This document shows, piece after piece, positions 1 to 7,077 of a stretch of 14,130 nucleotides of DNA. Position 1 is the first letter of the stretch, and each line of letters opens with the position of its first letter. The position numbers and the translations under genes were made by a program. Source of the DNA: Patescibacteria group bacterium (GTDB lineage: Bacteria > Patescibacteriota > Minisyncoccia > Phycocordibacterales > PALSA-1337); NCBI GenBank assembly GCA_028871265.1, contig JAGWNR010000003.1, positions 1 to 14,130 of the forward strand, written 5' to 3'. The notes beneath the pieces were generated by a model. That model was not told where the DNA came from, made no database searches, and saw only the letters and a list, made by a program, of their open reading frames with translations.

Positions 1-250
1 AAGGAATAAATATCATGAAAAGGATTTGATAACACCAGAATTATTTGTGTGTTTTTAACCAGATTTTGTGTGTCTTAATCTGATAATTTGGTTCGGAACA
101 ACCGGTTTAAAGAAACTTTTGGGTTGCTAGTTTCTGTCTTTTCCCCTCAATATCTCAGAAATCATTTTGTATCTTCTGTCTTTTCGAAGTCCGCGATGAA
201 CAGATAATTTTGCTTTAAAAATAGCTAAATTCGACCGAAAATTAAACAAA
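1..250. other. Left-edge region without a supported gene
   Basis: I see no convincing gene here. Two imperfect copies of a roughly 20-base direct repeat beginning TTTGTGTGT lie at about 44-63 and 65-83, 21 bases apart. On the minus strand an ATG at 14-16 opens a frame running off the left edge, which could be the start of the next gene, but only five codons are visible. The open frame at 127-318 (minus) mostly overlaps the 3' end of the neighbouring surface protein gene and has no recognisable features. Confidence 0.4.
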
Positions 251-2188
251 TCACTGCACAATTTTGTCATCACCCGTCTGAAAACCAGGATCAGTCGAAA
301 GCAAAGTTGTGAGCGCACCCCACGAGCTGTACACGGTAGTACCGGTGAAATTGTCGGTGGCAGAGAGTGTCGCCTGATTCGTCAGATCCAGCGAATGATT
401 GACATCGGTGACACTGGGGTGCAAGGCTACTTGGAATTGAACTTGACGCGTGCCTTGCTGTGATAATCCGGTATAAGTACCGAGCGACCCGATGTTCCAT
501 GTGACCGTACGACTATTGGCATCATACTGCACATTTTCCGCCGATGGATTGACCGCACCTAGCCAGGTCACATTTTCCGGCAAAGTCGCCGATACACTGG
601 CACCGGAAACGGCGCTGGTCGAATTGCCGACTGTCCAGACAATAGTGTAAGTCGTTGTCGCCTCCGCTTTTGGCGGAAATGGCCCGCTGTTTGTAAACGC
701 ACCGGTCGTATACAGCGCTTGGGCCGACAAATTCACATTTGAAGCAACATTAACGGATCGCGATACACTTTCGGCAATCGAACTAGGTACGTTACCTTCC
801 GAAGTACGCTGACCGGAAACGGAAATCGCTACTGACAGCGTCGGATTAGTAATCGGCGCCGATACCGTGCTCAGATTTTCTGGAGTAATGGTAAAAGTTA
901 CAGAACCGGAACCACCAGCCGGAATCGATTGGAGTGCCGGAGTATTGGTTTTATCCCAAGTAATCATGTTTTGTGACGAATCATAGAATCCGCCATTGGC
1001 AGCCACCCTGGTTTTGTCAAAGGCGTTACCGGAAAAGACCGCTTGGAATTGTGCATCAGTGACTGCATCTGGTAAATTATTAAACCATGACAGAGTAGCA
1101 GTGATCGGTTTATCGAATTGTCCGATATAATTACCCGAACCACTATCATCAGATCCAAAAGATAGGGCCACAGTCACAAACGGTTTTTGCAAGGTTATAG
1201 TTTGAGAACTATCAGTATATTGTGTACTAATAACCGAGGGTGTTCCGGCCACTGCCGAACCGGCAATAAAATGAAATACCAGACTGTCTTGGTCCTGACC
1301 CTGTAGAGTACCGGTGATAGTGATGGTTTTGGACTGACCCGGCGCTATATCACCAACCGACCAAGTCGCCTTGTCAGGAAAAGGCGTCGAATCAGACGAC
1401 AAATATGTATAACCGAAAGGATATACGGCATTTAATAGCACGTTTTTAATTGTCGATTGAGAATTTGAAGTCAAGGTCACTTTCATATCAAATTTTTGAC
1501 CGGCGGTAACCTGTTTAAAGTTTGAGACGGCCAGATTTAGAGGTGATGAGTTTATTAGCACATCATATTCTTTGTCTTTTTCAAAGGTAGCATTTGAACC
1601 GGGCACATGATAGTAAACTTTTATAATAATCTGCTTGGTAGAATTTTCTGAACCATAAATGTCTGCATTAACGGTACGTTTTGTGGTAGCACCCGGATTG
1701 ACATCATCCATAAGAATTTGATAGTGAGCCTGTTCTTTTGTCGAGTCGGTCGGATTGACAGAGCCTGTAGGAAAATCTACATCCATGTCCACGGTGTTCA
1801 GAGAAACATTGTTATTGTTTTTGACATTTACATCAAAAGAAAATGGGGTGCCTCCGGCAATAGAAATAGGACCATTTATCGAAATGTCGATATTGTTGGC
1901 GGAAATCAGGTTTGAGCCGTTATAAAATAAATACACACCAACACCGATACAAATCAAAAAAAACGCGGCGGAAGCAATGAATATTTTTGTGAGAAAGGAC
2001 ATGGAATGATCTTCGTACTTTTTATTTAGCTCGACATTTTCCACGGGCTCGGCTGGATGCTGCCAATCGCGCGGCAAATCTGTTTCTTCGGTATGCGCAC
2101 GAAACCTACGACGCGTGCGTATTTCCGGCGTCGAACGCGAATATAACGATTTTTTCAATTGTTCAATCGAGTCCTCATCCTCTGGCAT
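251..2188 (-). CDS. Single-pass membrane-anchored surface protein with DUF11/Ig-like beta repeats
   Basis: 645 residues from the chosen start. Residues 1-63 are charged, Arg-rich and probably cytoplasmic. One hydrophobic segment at about 64-90 (SFLTKIFIASAAFF onward) would anchor the protein N-in/C-out. The remaining ~550 residues are rich in Ser, Thr, Asn, Val and Gly, with recurring beta-strand patterns such as WSVGDIAPGQSKTITITG and VTWNIGSL, typical of DUF11/Ig-like extracellular modules. There is no catalytic motif and no sorting signal. A role at the cell surface (adhesion or envelope) is inferred; the exact function is unknown. The open frame extends upstream to a GTG at 2239, but those codons lie inside a palindromic repeat, and a TATAAT box sits 9 bases before the ATG at 2188, so I start there. 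recO ends 48 bases upstream on the same strand. Confidence 0.8.
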   Translation of the reverse strand: MPEDEDSIEQLKKSLYSRSTPEIRTRRRFRAHTEETDLPRDWQHPAEPVENVELNKKYEDHSMSFLTKIFIASAAFFLICIGVGVYLFYNGSNLISANNIDISINGPISIAGGTPFSFDVNVKNNNNVSLNTVDMDVDFPTGSVNPTDSTKEQAHYQILMDDVNPGATTKRTVNADIYGSENSTKQIIIKVYYHVPGSNATFEKDKEYDVLINSSPLNLAVSNFKQVTAGQKFDMKVTLTSNSQSTIKNVLLNAVYPFGYTYLSSDSTPFPDKATWSVGDIAPGQSKTITITGTLQGQDQDSLVFHFIAGSAVAGTPSVISTQYTDSSQTITLQKPFVTVALSFGSDDSGSGNYIGQFDKPITATLSWFNNLPDAVTDAQFQAVFSGNAFDKTRVAANGGFYDSSQNMITWDKTNTPALQSIPAGGSGSVTFTITPENLSTVSAPITNPTLSVAISVSGQRTSEGNVPSSIAESVSRSVNVASNVNLSAQALYTTGAFTNSGPFPPKAEATTTYTIVWTVGNSTSAVSGASVSATLPENVTWLGAVNPSAENVQYDANSRTVTWNIGSLGTYTGLSQQGTRQVQFQVALHPSVTDVNHSLDLTNQATLSATDNFTGTTVYSSWGALTTLLSTDPGFQTGDDKIVQ

Positions 2189-2197
2189 GATATGAGA

Positions 2198-2227
2198 ATT
2201 ATAGCAGACTTTTGTGCGAGGTGTCAC
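2198..2227 (-). promoter_or_regulatory. Promoter of the surface protein gene, leaderless type
   Basis: Consensus -10 TATAAT at 2198-2203 on the minus strand, with GTGACA as a possible -35 at 2222-2227 (18-base spacer). Only 9 bases separate the -10 from the ATG and no Shine-Dalgarno sequence fits, so the transcript would begin within a few bases of the start codon. The -35 lies inside the palindrome at 2214-2234. Confidence 0.6.
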
Positions 2228-2234
2228 CTCGTAC
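2214..2234. repeat. Palindromic repeat, GAGGTG type
   Basis: Dyad centred on 2224 with core arm CGAGGTG and its complement, extended outward by a G-T wobble and two pairs. It lies between the recO stop codon and the next gene's -10 box. It belongs to the same family as the elements at 6713-6741 and 11470-11490. Confidence 0.85.
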
Positions 2235-2235
2235 A

Positions 2236-2823
2236 TCACAGATGGCTCTCTACTAACCCGGCATTAATAGCAGAAACCAGCCTGGCAACATGAGGCTTTG
2301 CCGCAGTGACCAGGTCTATCCTCATCTCCTTTGGAGCAAGTAATGGTTCCGTCGCCACGTCTCCTTTTATATACCCCAGTGCGTGCAGCACGCGAAAAAC
2401 AGCCAGTGCTTCAAGTACTTGCAAATCGACATTATTCCCTGCTTCGGCAAGCAGTCGGTAGAGGTCGAGCAGAGATAGAAAAACACCTTCATTTTTTTCT
2501 TCTCCACGAACCAGTCGTCGAATCAGAGAAATAACCCGGGTATAGACAGCCAAATGTTCATGATTTTTTAGATCAAGTGAAATCGCGGCCGGAATCTCCT
2601 CTGCCCCAACCAGACGCCACAATTCACGACCTCGCACCAGAGTAAATGACCGAAAGGAATATTCTTGGACATGAAAATGTAATTTCGAATGAGACCGCCG
2701 AATGCCGGCCGCTACTGCCGAAACCAAACCAAAGTCTTCGGTATATATCGAAATGATTTTGTCAGCTTCGCGATAGGCCGAAGCAGAAATGATTAGGCCA
2801 CGGGTTGTATATTTTTCATGCAT
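2236..2823 (-). CDS. recO: DNA repair protein RecO, short form
   Basis: 195 residues, against about 240 for typical RecO, the RecFOR mediator that anneals single strands and loads RecA. The N-terminal ~80 residues fit the RecO OB-fold: TTRGLIISASAYREADKIIS, then EDFGLVSAVAAGIRRSHSK and a LVRGRELWRLVGAE strand. A helical segment follows (YTRVISLIRRLVRGEE; VLEALAVFRVLHALGYI). The C-terminal zinc-finger cysteines of many RecO proteins are absent; the chain ends shortly after the helical part. The start codon overlaps the ileS stop by one base (TAATG), so translation is probably coupled to ileS. No Shine-Dalgarno sequence is evident. Assignment rests on the N-terminal pattern and is fairly secure. 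Confidence 0.85.
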   Translation of the reverse strand: MHEKYTTRGLIISASAYREADKIISIYTEDFGLVSAVAAGIRRSHSKLHFHVQEYSFRSFTLVRGRELWRLVGAEEIPAAISLDLKNHEHLAVYTRVISLIRRLVRGEEKNEGVFLSLLDLYRLLAEAGNNVDLQVLEALAVFRVLHALGYIKGDVATEPLLAPKEMRIDLVTAAKPHVARLVSAINAGLVESHL

Positions 2824-5800
2824 TAGTCAAGCTCTAGCCCCATAGAAAATTCGCCGACACGGACACTCTCATCTGGTAGAAAATGATAGGAAATAGACGC
2901 CAAGCCGGTTGCTTTTTTTATGTTTGGCTCGTTCCTTTTGACAAATGATAACGCCTCGCCTTCCGCTGAAATGACCAGATTCACCTTGTCAGAAACGTGC
3001 AGCCCCTTTTCCTTACGAGCATCTTGAATAGCGCGCACAAGCTCACGCAAAGCCCCCTCTTCCTTGAGTTCCGGAGTCAAGTTCGTATCAAGTTCAACTT
3101 CGCTTGAAATCGTCGTATCAAATATAATTTCTTTTACATTTAATTCTTCCTTTATAAGGTCAAGCAGGCTTCTGTCTTCAACTTTGAATTTTGAACTTTG
3201 AACTTTGAATTTTTGTAATGGTTGTCGCACATTTATTTTCGCTTTCGACCGCGCTTCCAAACCTAGCGAGGAAATCCTGCGGACTTCCTTCATCTGCTCT
3301 AGTAACATCGAATCAGTGGAATCTGCAACAGGCCAATTTTCCAAATGAACACTTTCCAAACCGCCATTTAGCTTTAAATAAATTTCTTCAGCTAAAAACG
3401 GCATAAATGGTGCCAATAGTTTGGATAATTGGGTCAAGACGAAACGCGTGGTTTGGAGTGCCGCGTTTTTATCGTGAACGTCGTCATCATTTTTAAAGCG
3501 GTCGCGCGAGCGGCGCAAATACCACGTCGAGAGATCGTCGATAAAATCGGCAAACGGTCTGGCGGCGCGATCAAGCTCGTACGATTCCAAACCGGCAGTA
3601 ACTTCTAGGTTCAGTTGGTTCAAGCGAGAAATTATCCAGCGGTCTAGGGTATTTGAAGAAACAATAGCCGCTACGGACTTGAAAACTTTCTCGCGTCCTG
3701 CAGAACTCGCTCGTGAAATCGCCAGGTCGCCTCGGACTGGGCCACACGACCGCACGTCCTCGGCTCCCGCGATTTCTGCTCGCTCAAACAGCTTCGGACG
3801 CTGCGAAAGTTTCAAGTCCTCCGCGGCTTCACTTTCGACTTTTGACTTTGGACTTTCGACTTCTTTTCCATACATTTCGTAGAATGAGACCACATTGAGC
3901 AATCGGCCGATATGTTTTTTGACCACCTCATCGACACCTTTTTCTGAAAAGGAAAATTCCTGAGCACGTACCAATGGACTGGATAGTAAGAAATATCGCA
4001 GAGCATCGGCGCCATATTTGTTCACTGTGAGCATCAAATCAGGATAGTTACCTTTTGATTTGGACATTTTTTGGCCATCCTCGGCCAAAACGATGCCGTT
4101 AACAATGACATTTTTGTAGGGCGATCGGCCAAATAGAGCCGTGCCAAGGACCAGCAAGCTATAAAACCAGCCACGGGTCTGATCAACACCTTCAGCAATA
4201 AAATCCGCAGCATATCCACGGCTTTTCCACATGATTTTCCCCAACCAACCTTTGGCCGACATGAACATATTTTCCTTTTTCCTTTTTGCTTCTTCCTTTT
4301 CAAATGGATAATGCGCTTCGGCGAACGGCATCGAGCCAGATTCATACCAACAATCAAAGACTTCTTCGACCCGCACCAGTTTTTCACCGGTCGGTAGGTG
4401 GAGCTCGACATTATCAATATACGGTCGATGAAGGTCCAGTTTGTATTCTTTGTCGTGAGGCAGAGGTACAAAATCTAGTTTTTCCGGCACGGCATTTTCT
4501 ATATAGTGCAATTTGCCGCCACGCAGTGAAACCACCGCATCATCATCCAAACCCATTGCAATAGAACTGAGAATAAACAGAGGGGCATCATGTGAAATAA
4601 TTAGAATATTTTTGCCTTCATGTTTCTTTTCCATATCATAAATAAATTCACCGACGCGCTTGCGAATATCGGCATAATTTTCTCCGGCAGTCGGTCTAGA
4701 AGTAAACCTGACTGACGTTTGTGGAAAAACTTTTTGAAATTCGTCAAACGGTTTGCCGTGATAAATGCCGGCGTCAAGTTCATGTAAACGGCTGTCAGTG
4801 ATAACTTGGTTTTTATCAAGATTAATAGAATCACGTACTATCTCGGCAGTTTCCCGAGTGCGTATAAATGGCGAAGTAAAAATCAAGTCAATTTTTTTGT
4901 CAGTGAAAAAATTGGCAGCCTTTTTGACTTGTTCTCTGCCTTTTTCGGTTAAATGCTTCGGATCGTCGGCTTTTGAACTGATGACGTTCAGGGTGTTATT
5001 CTCAGCCTCACCATGACGCATAATATAATAAGTGTTTTTGGCTCTAGAATATTTTTTTAGTTCATCAATCGAACCGATGACAACAAAATTTTCTTGACTT
5101 TTGACTTTCGACTCGGTACTTTTGACTACTCTCCACACCGGAATCGGCGCGCCCCAAAAACGCGAACGTGACACAGCCCAATCGCGCGCGCCTGAGAGCC
5201 AATTGCCGAAACGACCTTCACCCACTTCAGATGGCACCCAGTTTATTCCTTTATTTTCGGCAACCAACTTGTCCTTGAAATCAGGCACCTGCACAAACCA
5301 TGACGAGGCGGCGTAATTCAAGAGAGGTGTATCGCATCGCCAGCAATGCGGATATGAATGGGTAATGTTTTCTTTTTCAAACAGTACGTCTCGATCTTGG
5401 AGCCACTTTAATATTTTAATATCAGCGGACAAATGAGCTTGCGGATCATCCTTGGTGTCTTTTGGTTTGACCTTGAGACCGGCGAAATCTCGCACTTCAG
5501 TCTTGAAAATGCCATCGATACCGACATGTTGAACGAATGGCAAATTCTCCTTTTGCCCCAGGGCATAATCATCTGCTCCAAAAGCCGGCGCGATATGAAC
5601 AATGCCGGTGCCGTCTGTTGTGGTGACAAAATCAGCGGCGTAGACTTTCCAACCGTTTTCATGATTCTTCAAATTTTTATCCTTGATGTAATAGTCAAAA
5701 GGCGGTTTGTACGATTTCCCGACGAGATCGGAGCCTTTGAAGTTTTCTACAATTTCATATTTTTCATTTTTAAAGACAGTTTCAAGTCGTTCTTTGGCGA

Positions 5801-6689
5801 GTATGTAAAACTCATTTTCATCAATCTTTTCTTCATTTTTCCCTTTTCCATTTTCCTTTTTACTTTCTTCCCTATTTTCGACTTTTACTTTTACATACTC
5901 AACATCCTTCCCTACCGCGAGCGCCACATTGCCCGGTAGTGTCCATGGTGTAGTGGTCCAAGCCAACAGATAAGTGCTACTGGATTCACTTTCGACTCTT
6001 CGAGCCTGAGGCTCTCGGAGCCGAATGGCTTTCGACTCGGCACTTTCGACTTTGAATTTTACATACACCGAAATATCTTTTATATCCTTGTACCCTTGCG
6101 CCACCTCAAAATTCGACAACGTCGTCTCACAATGCGGACAAATCTGCATTGGTTTGAAGCCTTCGTACAATAAACCTTTTCGATGTAATTCTTTGAAAGA
6201 CCACCAAACGCTCTCGGTATACGTTGCGTCCATGGTCTCATAATCATTTTCCATATCAACCCAGCGTCCTAATCGCGGAATTATTTTTTTCCAATCTTCG
6301 GTATATCTAACCACGGCACGACGCGCGGCGGCATTGAAATTTTCGATACCAAAATCAATGATGTCTTTCTTGGTTTTTAGATCCAGCTCTTTTTCGATCA
6401 AATTTTCCACCGGCAAGCCATGACAATCCCATCCCCAGCGTCGGCGTACATGATAGCCCTGCATAGTTTTATAACGCGGCACGGCATCTTTTAGCGATGT
6501 CGGCAAAACGTGGCCAAAATGCGGCAAACCGGTGGCAAATGGCGGTCCATCGTAAAAGACAAATTCACCGCGTGGCGATTCTTTTTCCAGACTTTTTTCA
6601 AAGATGCGGCGCTCTTTCCAATAGGTCAAAATGCGCTCTTCGCGCTCCTGGGCCGGCGTTTTTTTGGCTTCATTACCATCTGTATTCAT
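2823..6689 (-). CDS. ileS: Isoleucyl-tRNA synthetase with an embedded histidine phosphatase domain
   Basis: 1288 residues, unusually long. It charges tRNA-Ile in the cytoplasm. Visible landmarks are the HIGH box HFGH at 57-60, GWDCHGLPVE at 86-95, a zinc pair C184/C187 with C449/C452, the editing domain around TTPWTLPGN (246-254) and GTGIVHIAPAFGADDY (360-375), KMSKS at 874-878, and the anticodon-binding domain from about 1015. The style is the eukaryote/archaea-like IleRS class. Between GAPIPVWR (513-520) and LHRPYIDNVELH (753-764) lies a full histidine-phosphatase domain (about 552-720). There are also repeat-derived insertions near 213-238, 265-292, 521-534, 943-1003 and 1160-1172. The frame is open throughout. 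The ATG at 6689 follows a TAGAAT -10 by 12 bases with no Shine-Dalgarno. The gene leads the ileS-recO unit. Confidence 0.97.
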   Translation of the reverse strand: MNTDGNEAKKTPAQEREERILTYWKERRIFEKSLEKESPRGEFVFYDGPPFATGLPHFGHVLPTSLKDAVPRYKTMQGYHVRRRWGWDCHGLPVENLIEKELDLKTKKDIIDFGIENFNAAARRAVVRYTEDWKKIIPRLGRWVDMENDYETMDATYTESVWWSFKELHRKGLLYEGFKPMQICPHCETTLSNFEVAQGYKDIKDISVYVKFKVESAESKAIRLREPQARRVESESSSTYLLAWTTTPWTLPGNVALAVGKDVEYVKVKVENREESKKENGKGKNEEKIDENEFYILAKERLETVFKNEKYEIVENFKGSDLVGKSYKPPFDYYIKDKNLKNHENGWKVYAADFVTTTDGTGIVHIAPAFGADDYALGQKENLPFVQHVGIDGIFKTEVRDFAGLKVKPKDTKDDPQAHLSADIKILKWLQDRDVLFEKENITHSYPHCWRCDTPLLNYAASSWFVQVPDFKDKLVAENKGINWVPSEVGEGRFGNWLSGARDWAVSRSRFWGAPIPVWRVVKSTESKVKSQENFVVIGSIDELKKYSRAKNTYYIMRHGEAENNTLNVISSKADDPKHLTEKGREQVKKAANFFTDKKIDLIFTSPFIRTRETAEIVRDSINLDKNQVITDSRLHELDAGIYHGKPFDEFQKVFPQTSVRFTSRPTAGENYADIRKRVGEFIYDMEKKHEGKNILIISHDAPLFILSSIAMGLDDDAVVSLRGGKLHYIENAVPEKLDFVPLPHDKEYKLDLHRPYIDNVELHLPTGEKLVRVEEVFDCWYESGSMPFAEAHYPFEKEEAKRKKENMFMSAKGWLGKIMWKSRGYAADFIAEGVDQTRGWFYSLLVLGTALFGRSPYKNVIVNGIVLAEDGQKMSKSKGNYPDLMLTVNKYGADALRYFLLSSPLVRAQEFSFSEKGVDEVVKKHIGRLLNVVSFYEMYGKEVESPKSKVESEAAEDLKLSQRPKLFERAEIAGAEDVRSCGPVRGDLAISRASSAGREKVFKSVAAIVSSNTLDRWIISRLNQLNLEVTAGLESYELDRAARPFADFIDDLSTWYLRRSRDRFKNDDDVHDKNAALQTTRFVLTQLSKLLAPFMPFLAEEIYLKLNGGLESVHLENWPVADSTDSMLLEQMKEVRRISSLGLEARSKAKINVRQPLQKFKVQSSKFKVEDRSLLDLIKEELNVKEIIFDTTISSEVELDTNLTPELKEEGALRELVRAIQDARKEKGLHVSDKVNLVISAEGEALSFVKRNEPNIKKATGLASISYHFLPDESVRVGEFSMGLELD
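3174..3212 (-). repeat. In-frame repeat-derived insertion 5 in ileS
   Basis: Encodes QKFKVQSSKFKVE, residues 1160-1172. The DNA is three near-identical tandem units of AAAGTTCAAA / AAATTCAAAG type on the minus strand. It sits in the C-terminal region just after NVRQPL, a conserved IleRS stretch. Confidence 0.7.
3680..3863 (-). repeat. In-frame repeat-derived insertion 4 in ileS
   Basis: Encodes about residues 943-1003. It begins with the same tandem motif (EVESPKSKVESE), then an Arg/Ala/Ser-rich stretch (SCGPVRGDLAISRASSAGRE) unlike IleRS and more GC-rich than its surroundings. It falls in the variable linker between the catalytic core and the anticodon-binding domain, a tolerant place for extra sequence. 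Confidence 0.6.
4530..5036 (-). other. Histidine phosphatase (phosphoglycerate-mutase-like) domain inside IleRS
   Basis: IleRS residues about 552-720 read as a branch-1 histidine phosphatase. All catalytic positions are present: RHGE with nucleophile H559, SPFIRTRETAE with R610, acid E637 in LHELDAG, and H700 in the SHDAP motif. It replaces the module after PIPVWR where, from memory, the Thermus enzyme carries a second zinc site; no second cysteine pair is seen here. GSIDELKKY just before it and LHRPYID after it are ordinary IleRS sequence, so it is an insertion into the catalytic domain and not a terminal fusion. Substrate unknown. Confidence 0.9.
5086..5129 (-). repeat. In-frame repeat-derived insertion 3 in ileS
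   Basis: Encodes VVKSTESKVKSQEN, residues 521-534. The DNA is a degenerate tandem of the AAAGTC(A/G)AAAGT motif. It lies immediately upstream of the IleRS segment that leads into the embedded phosphatase domain. Confidence 0.65.
5815..5897 (-). repeat. In-frame low-complexity insertion 2 in ileS
   Basis: Encodes about residues 265-292, a Lys/Glu/Asn-rich stretch (VKVKVENREESKKENGKG onward) within the editing domain. The coding strand is strongly purine-rich, with GGAAAA/GAAGAA-type units. Likely a surface loop expanded by simple-sequence repeats. Confidence 0.5.
5976..6053 (-). repeat. In-frame repeat-derived insertion 1 in ileS
   Basis: Encodes about residues 213-238. It contains the KVES/ESES pattern from AAAGT-C/T-GAA-type repeats flanking an Arg-rich piece (IRLREPQARR) built on an imperfect inverted repeat. 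It sits in the editing-domain approach, where IleRS homologues normally continue directly. Confidence 0.6.
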
Positions 6690-6701
6690 GAAAGTAAATC
6701 A

Positions 6702-6730
6702 ATTCTAGCATTTTTTGTGCGAGGTGACAC
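6702..6730 (-). promoter_or_regulatory. ileS promoter with extended -10
   Basis: TGCTAGAAT extended -10 on the minus strand (TAGAAT at 6702-6707). A weak GTGTCA (6725-6730) at 17-base spacing lies within the palindrome at 6713-6741. The -10 is 12 bases from the ATG, leaving a leader of roughly 5 bases and no Shine-Dalgarno. Confidence 0.55.
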
Positions 6731-6741
6731 CTCGCACAAAA
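6713..6741. repeat. 29-bp perfect palindrome, GAGGTG type
   Basis: Perfect dyad about 6727; the arm is TTTTGTGCGAGGTG followed by one base and its reverse complement. It lies between the terminator at 6748-6770 and the ileS -10 box. Confidence 0.95.
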
Positions 6742-6770
6742 TAAAATGCGGCCACCGTTGGGGTGGCCGC
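6738..6770 (-). terminator. Rho-independent terminator of the 6740-7032 unit
   Basis: 9-bp GC-rich stem GCGGCCACC pairing with GGTGGCCGC (6748-6756 with 6762-6770), 5-base loop. On the minus strand it is followed by ATTTTATTTT. It ends whatever is transcribed from the promoter at 7039-7066 and insulates ileS from argS. Confidence 0.85.
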
Positions 6771-7032
6771 AAAGGACAGCATGTCTTGCCAAACCATGAC
6801 TCTTGTCAGACAAAACAAGCGAGTACGAGCAATGTAATCATGTCCTGCAGATTTTTCGCTGGCTCAAAAATCTTGCAAAAATTCGTCTTGTTCACGACAT
6901 AGGAATTACCTCCTCTTATTCAGGCGCGTTATAGACGCGTTTCTAGTGATCAATCCTTGAGTGTTTAACCACAATTTTTCCGGCGGGAAAATTTCTCAAG
7001 GAAATTGGCCGCGATTCAAACGAACTACTACA
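6740..7032 (-). ncRNA. Structured RNA candidate between argS and ileS
   Basis: A ~290-base minus-strand unit with its own promoter and terminator and no sizeable gene. Strong potential stems: CCTTGAG with CTCAAGG enclosing an AATTTT/AAAAATT stem (about 6958-7003), AGATTTTT with AAAAATCT (about 6849-6874), and ACGCG/CGCG near 6926-6942. In its middle is the only strong Shine-Dalgarno-like sequence I found in the window (AAGAGGAGGT, 6908-6917), eight bases before an ATG whose frame ends after two codons (ATG TCG TGA). A 29-codon GTG frame starts inside it (6806-6895) but overlaps a stem. It could be a stand-alone RNA or an attenuating leader for ileS. I found no T-box, tmRNA, RNase P or SRP signature. 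Confidence 0.45.
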
Positions 7033-7038
7033 GTGAAA

Positions 7039-7066
7039 ATTCTATCACCAGAAAAAAATCGCGCAA
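7039..7066 (-). promoter_or_regulatory. Promoter of the 6740-7032 RNA unit
   Basis: Extended -10 TGATAGAAT on the minus strand (TAGAAT at 7039-7044) with TTGCGC at 7061-7066, 16-base spacer. It lies just after the argS stop codon. Confidence 0.5.
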
Positions 7067-7077
7067 GATCACTTTAT

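Noticed and set aside
127..318. 63-codon minus-strand frame
   Set aside because: Overlaps the 3' end of the surface protein gene and has no recognisable features.
2189..2239. Extension of the surface protein to the GTG at 2239
   Set aside because: The extra 17 codons consist mainly of a palindromic repeat and the promoter -10 box.
6806..6895. 29-residue peptide from the GTG at 6895
   Set aside because: 13 bases from the Shine-Dalgarno, overlaps a strong hairpin, and resembles nothing known; too weak to list as a gene.
6510..6902. 130-codon plus-strand frame
   Set aside because: Mostly antisense to ileS, crosses a palindrome and a terminator, and has no protein-like pattern.
6740..7032. T-box riboswitch controlling ileS
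   Set aside because: No AGGGTGGNACCGCG T-box sequence before the terminator, and ileS has its own promoter beyond it.
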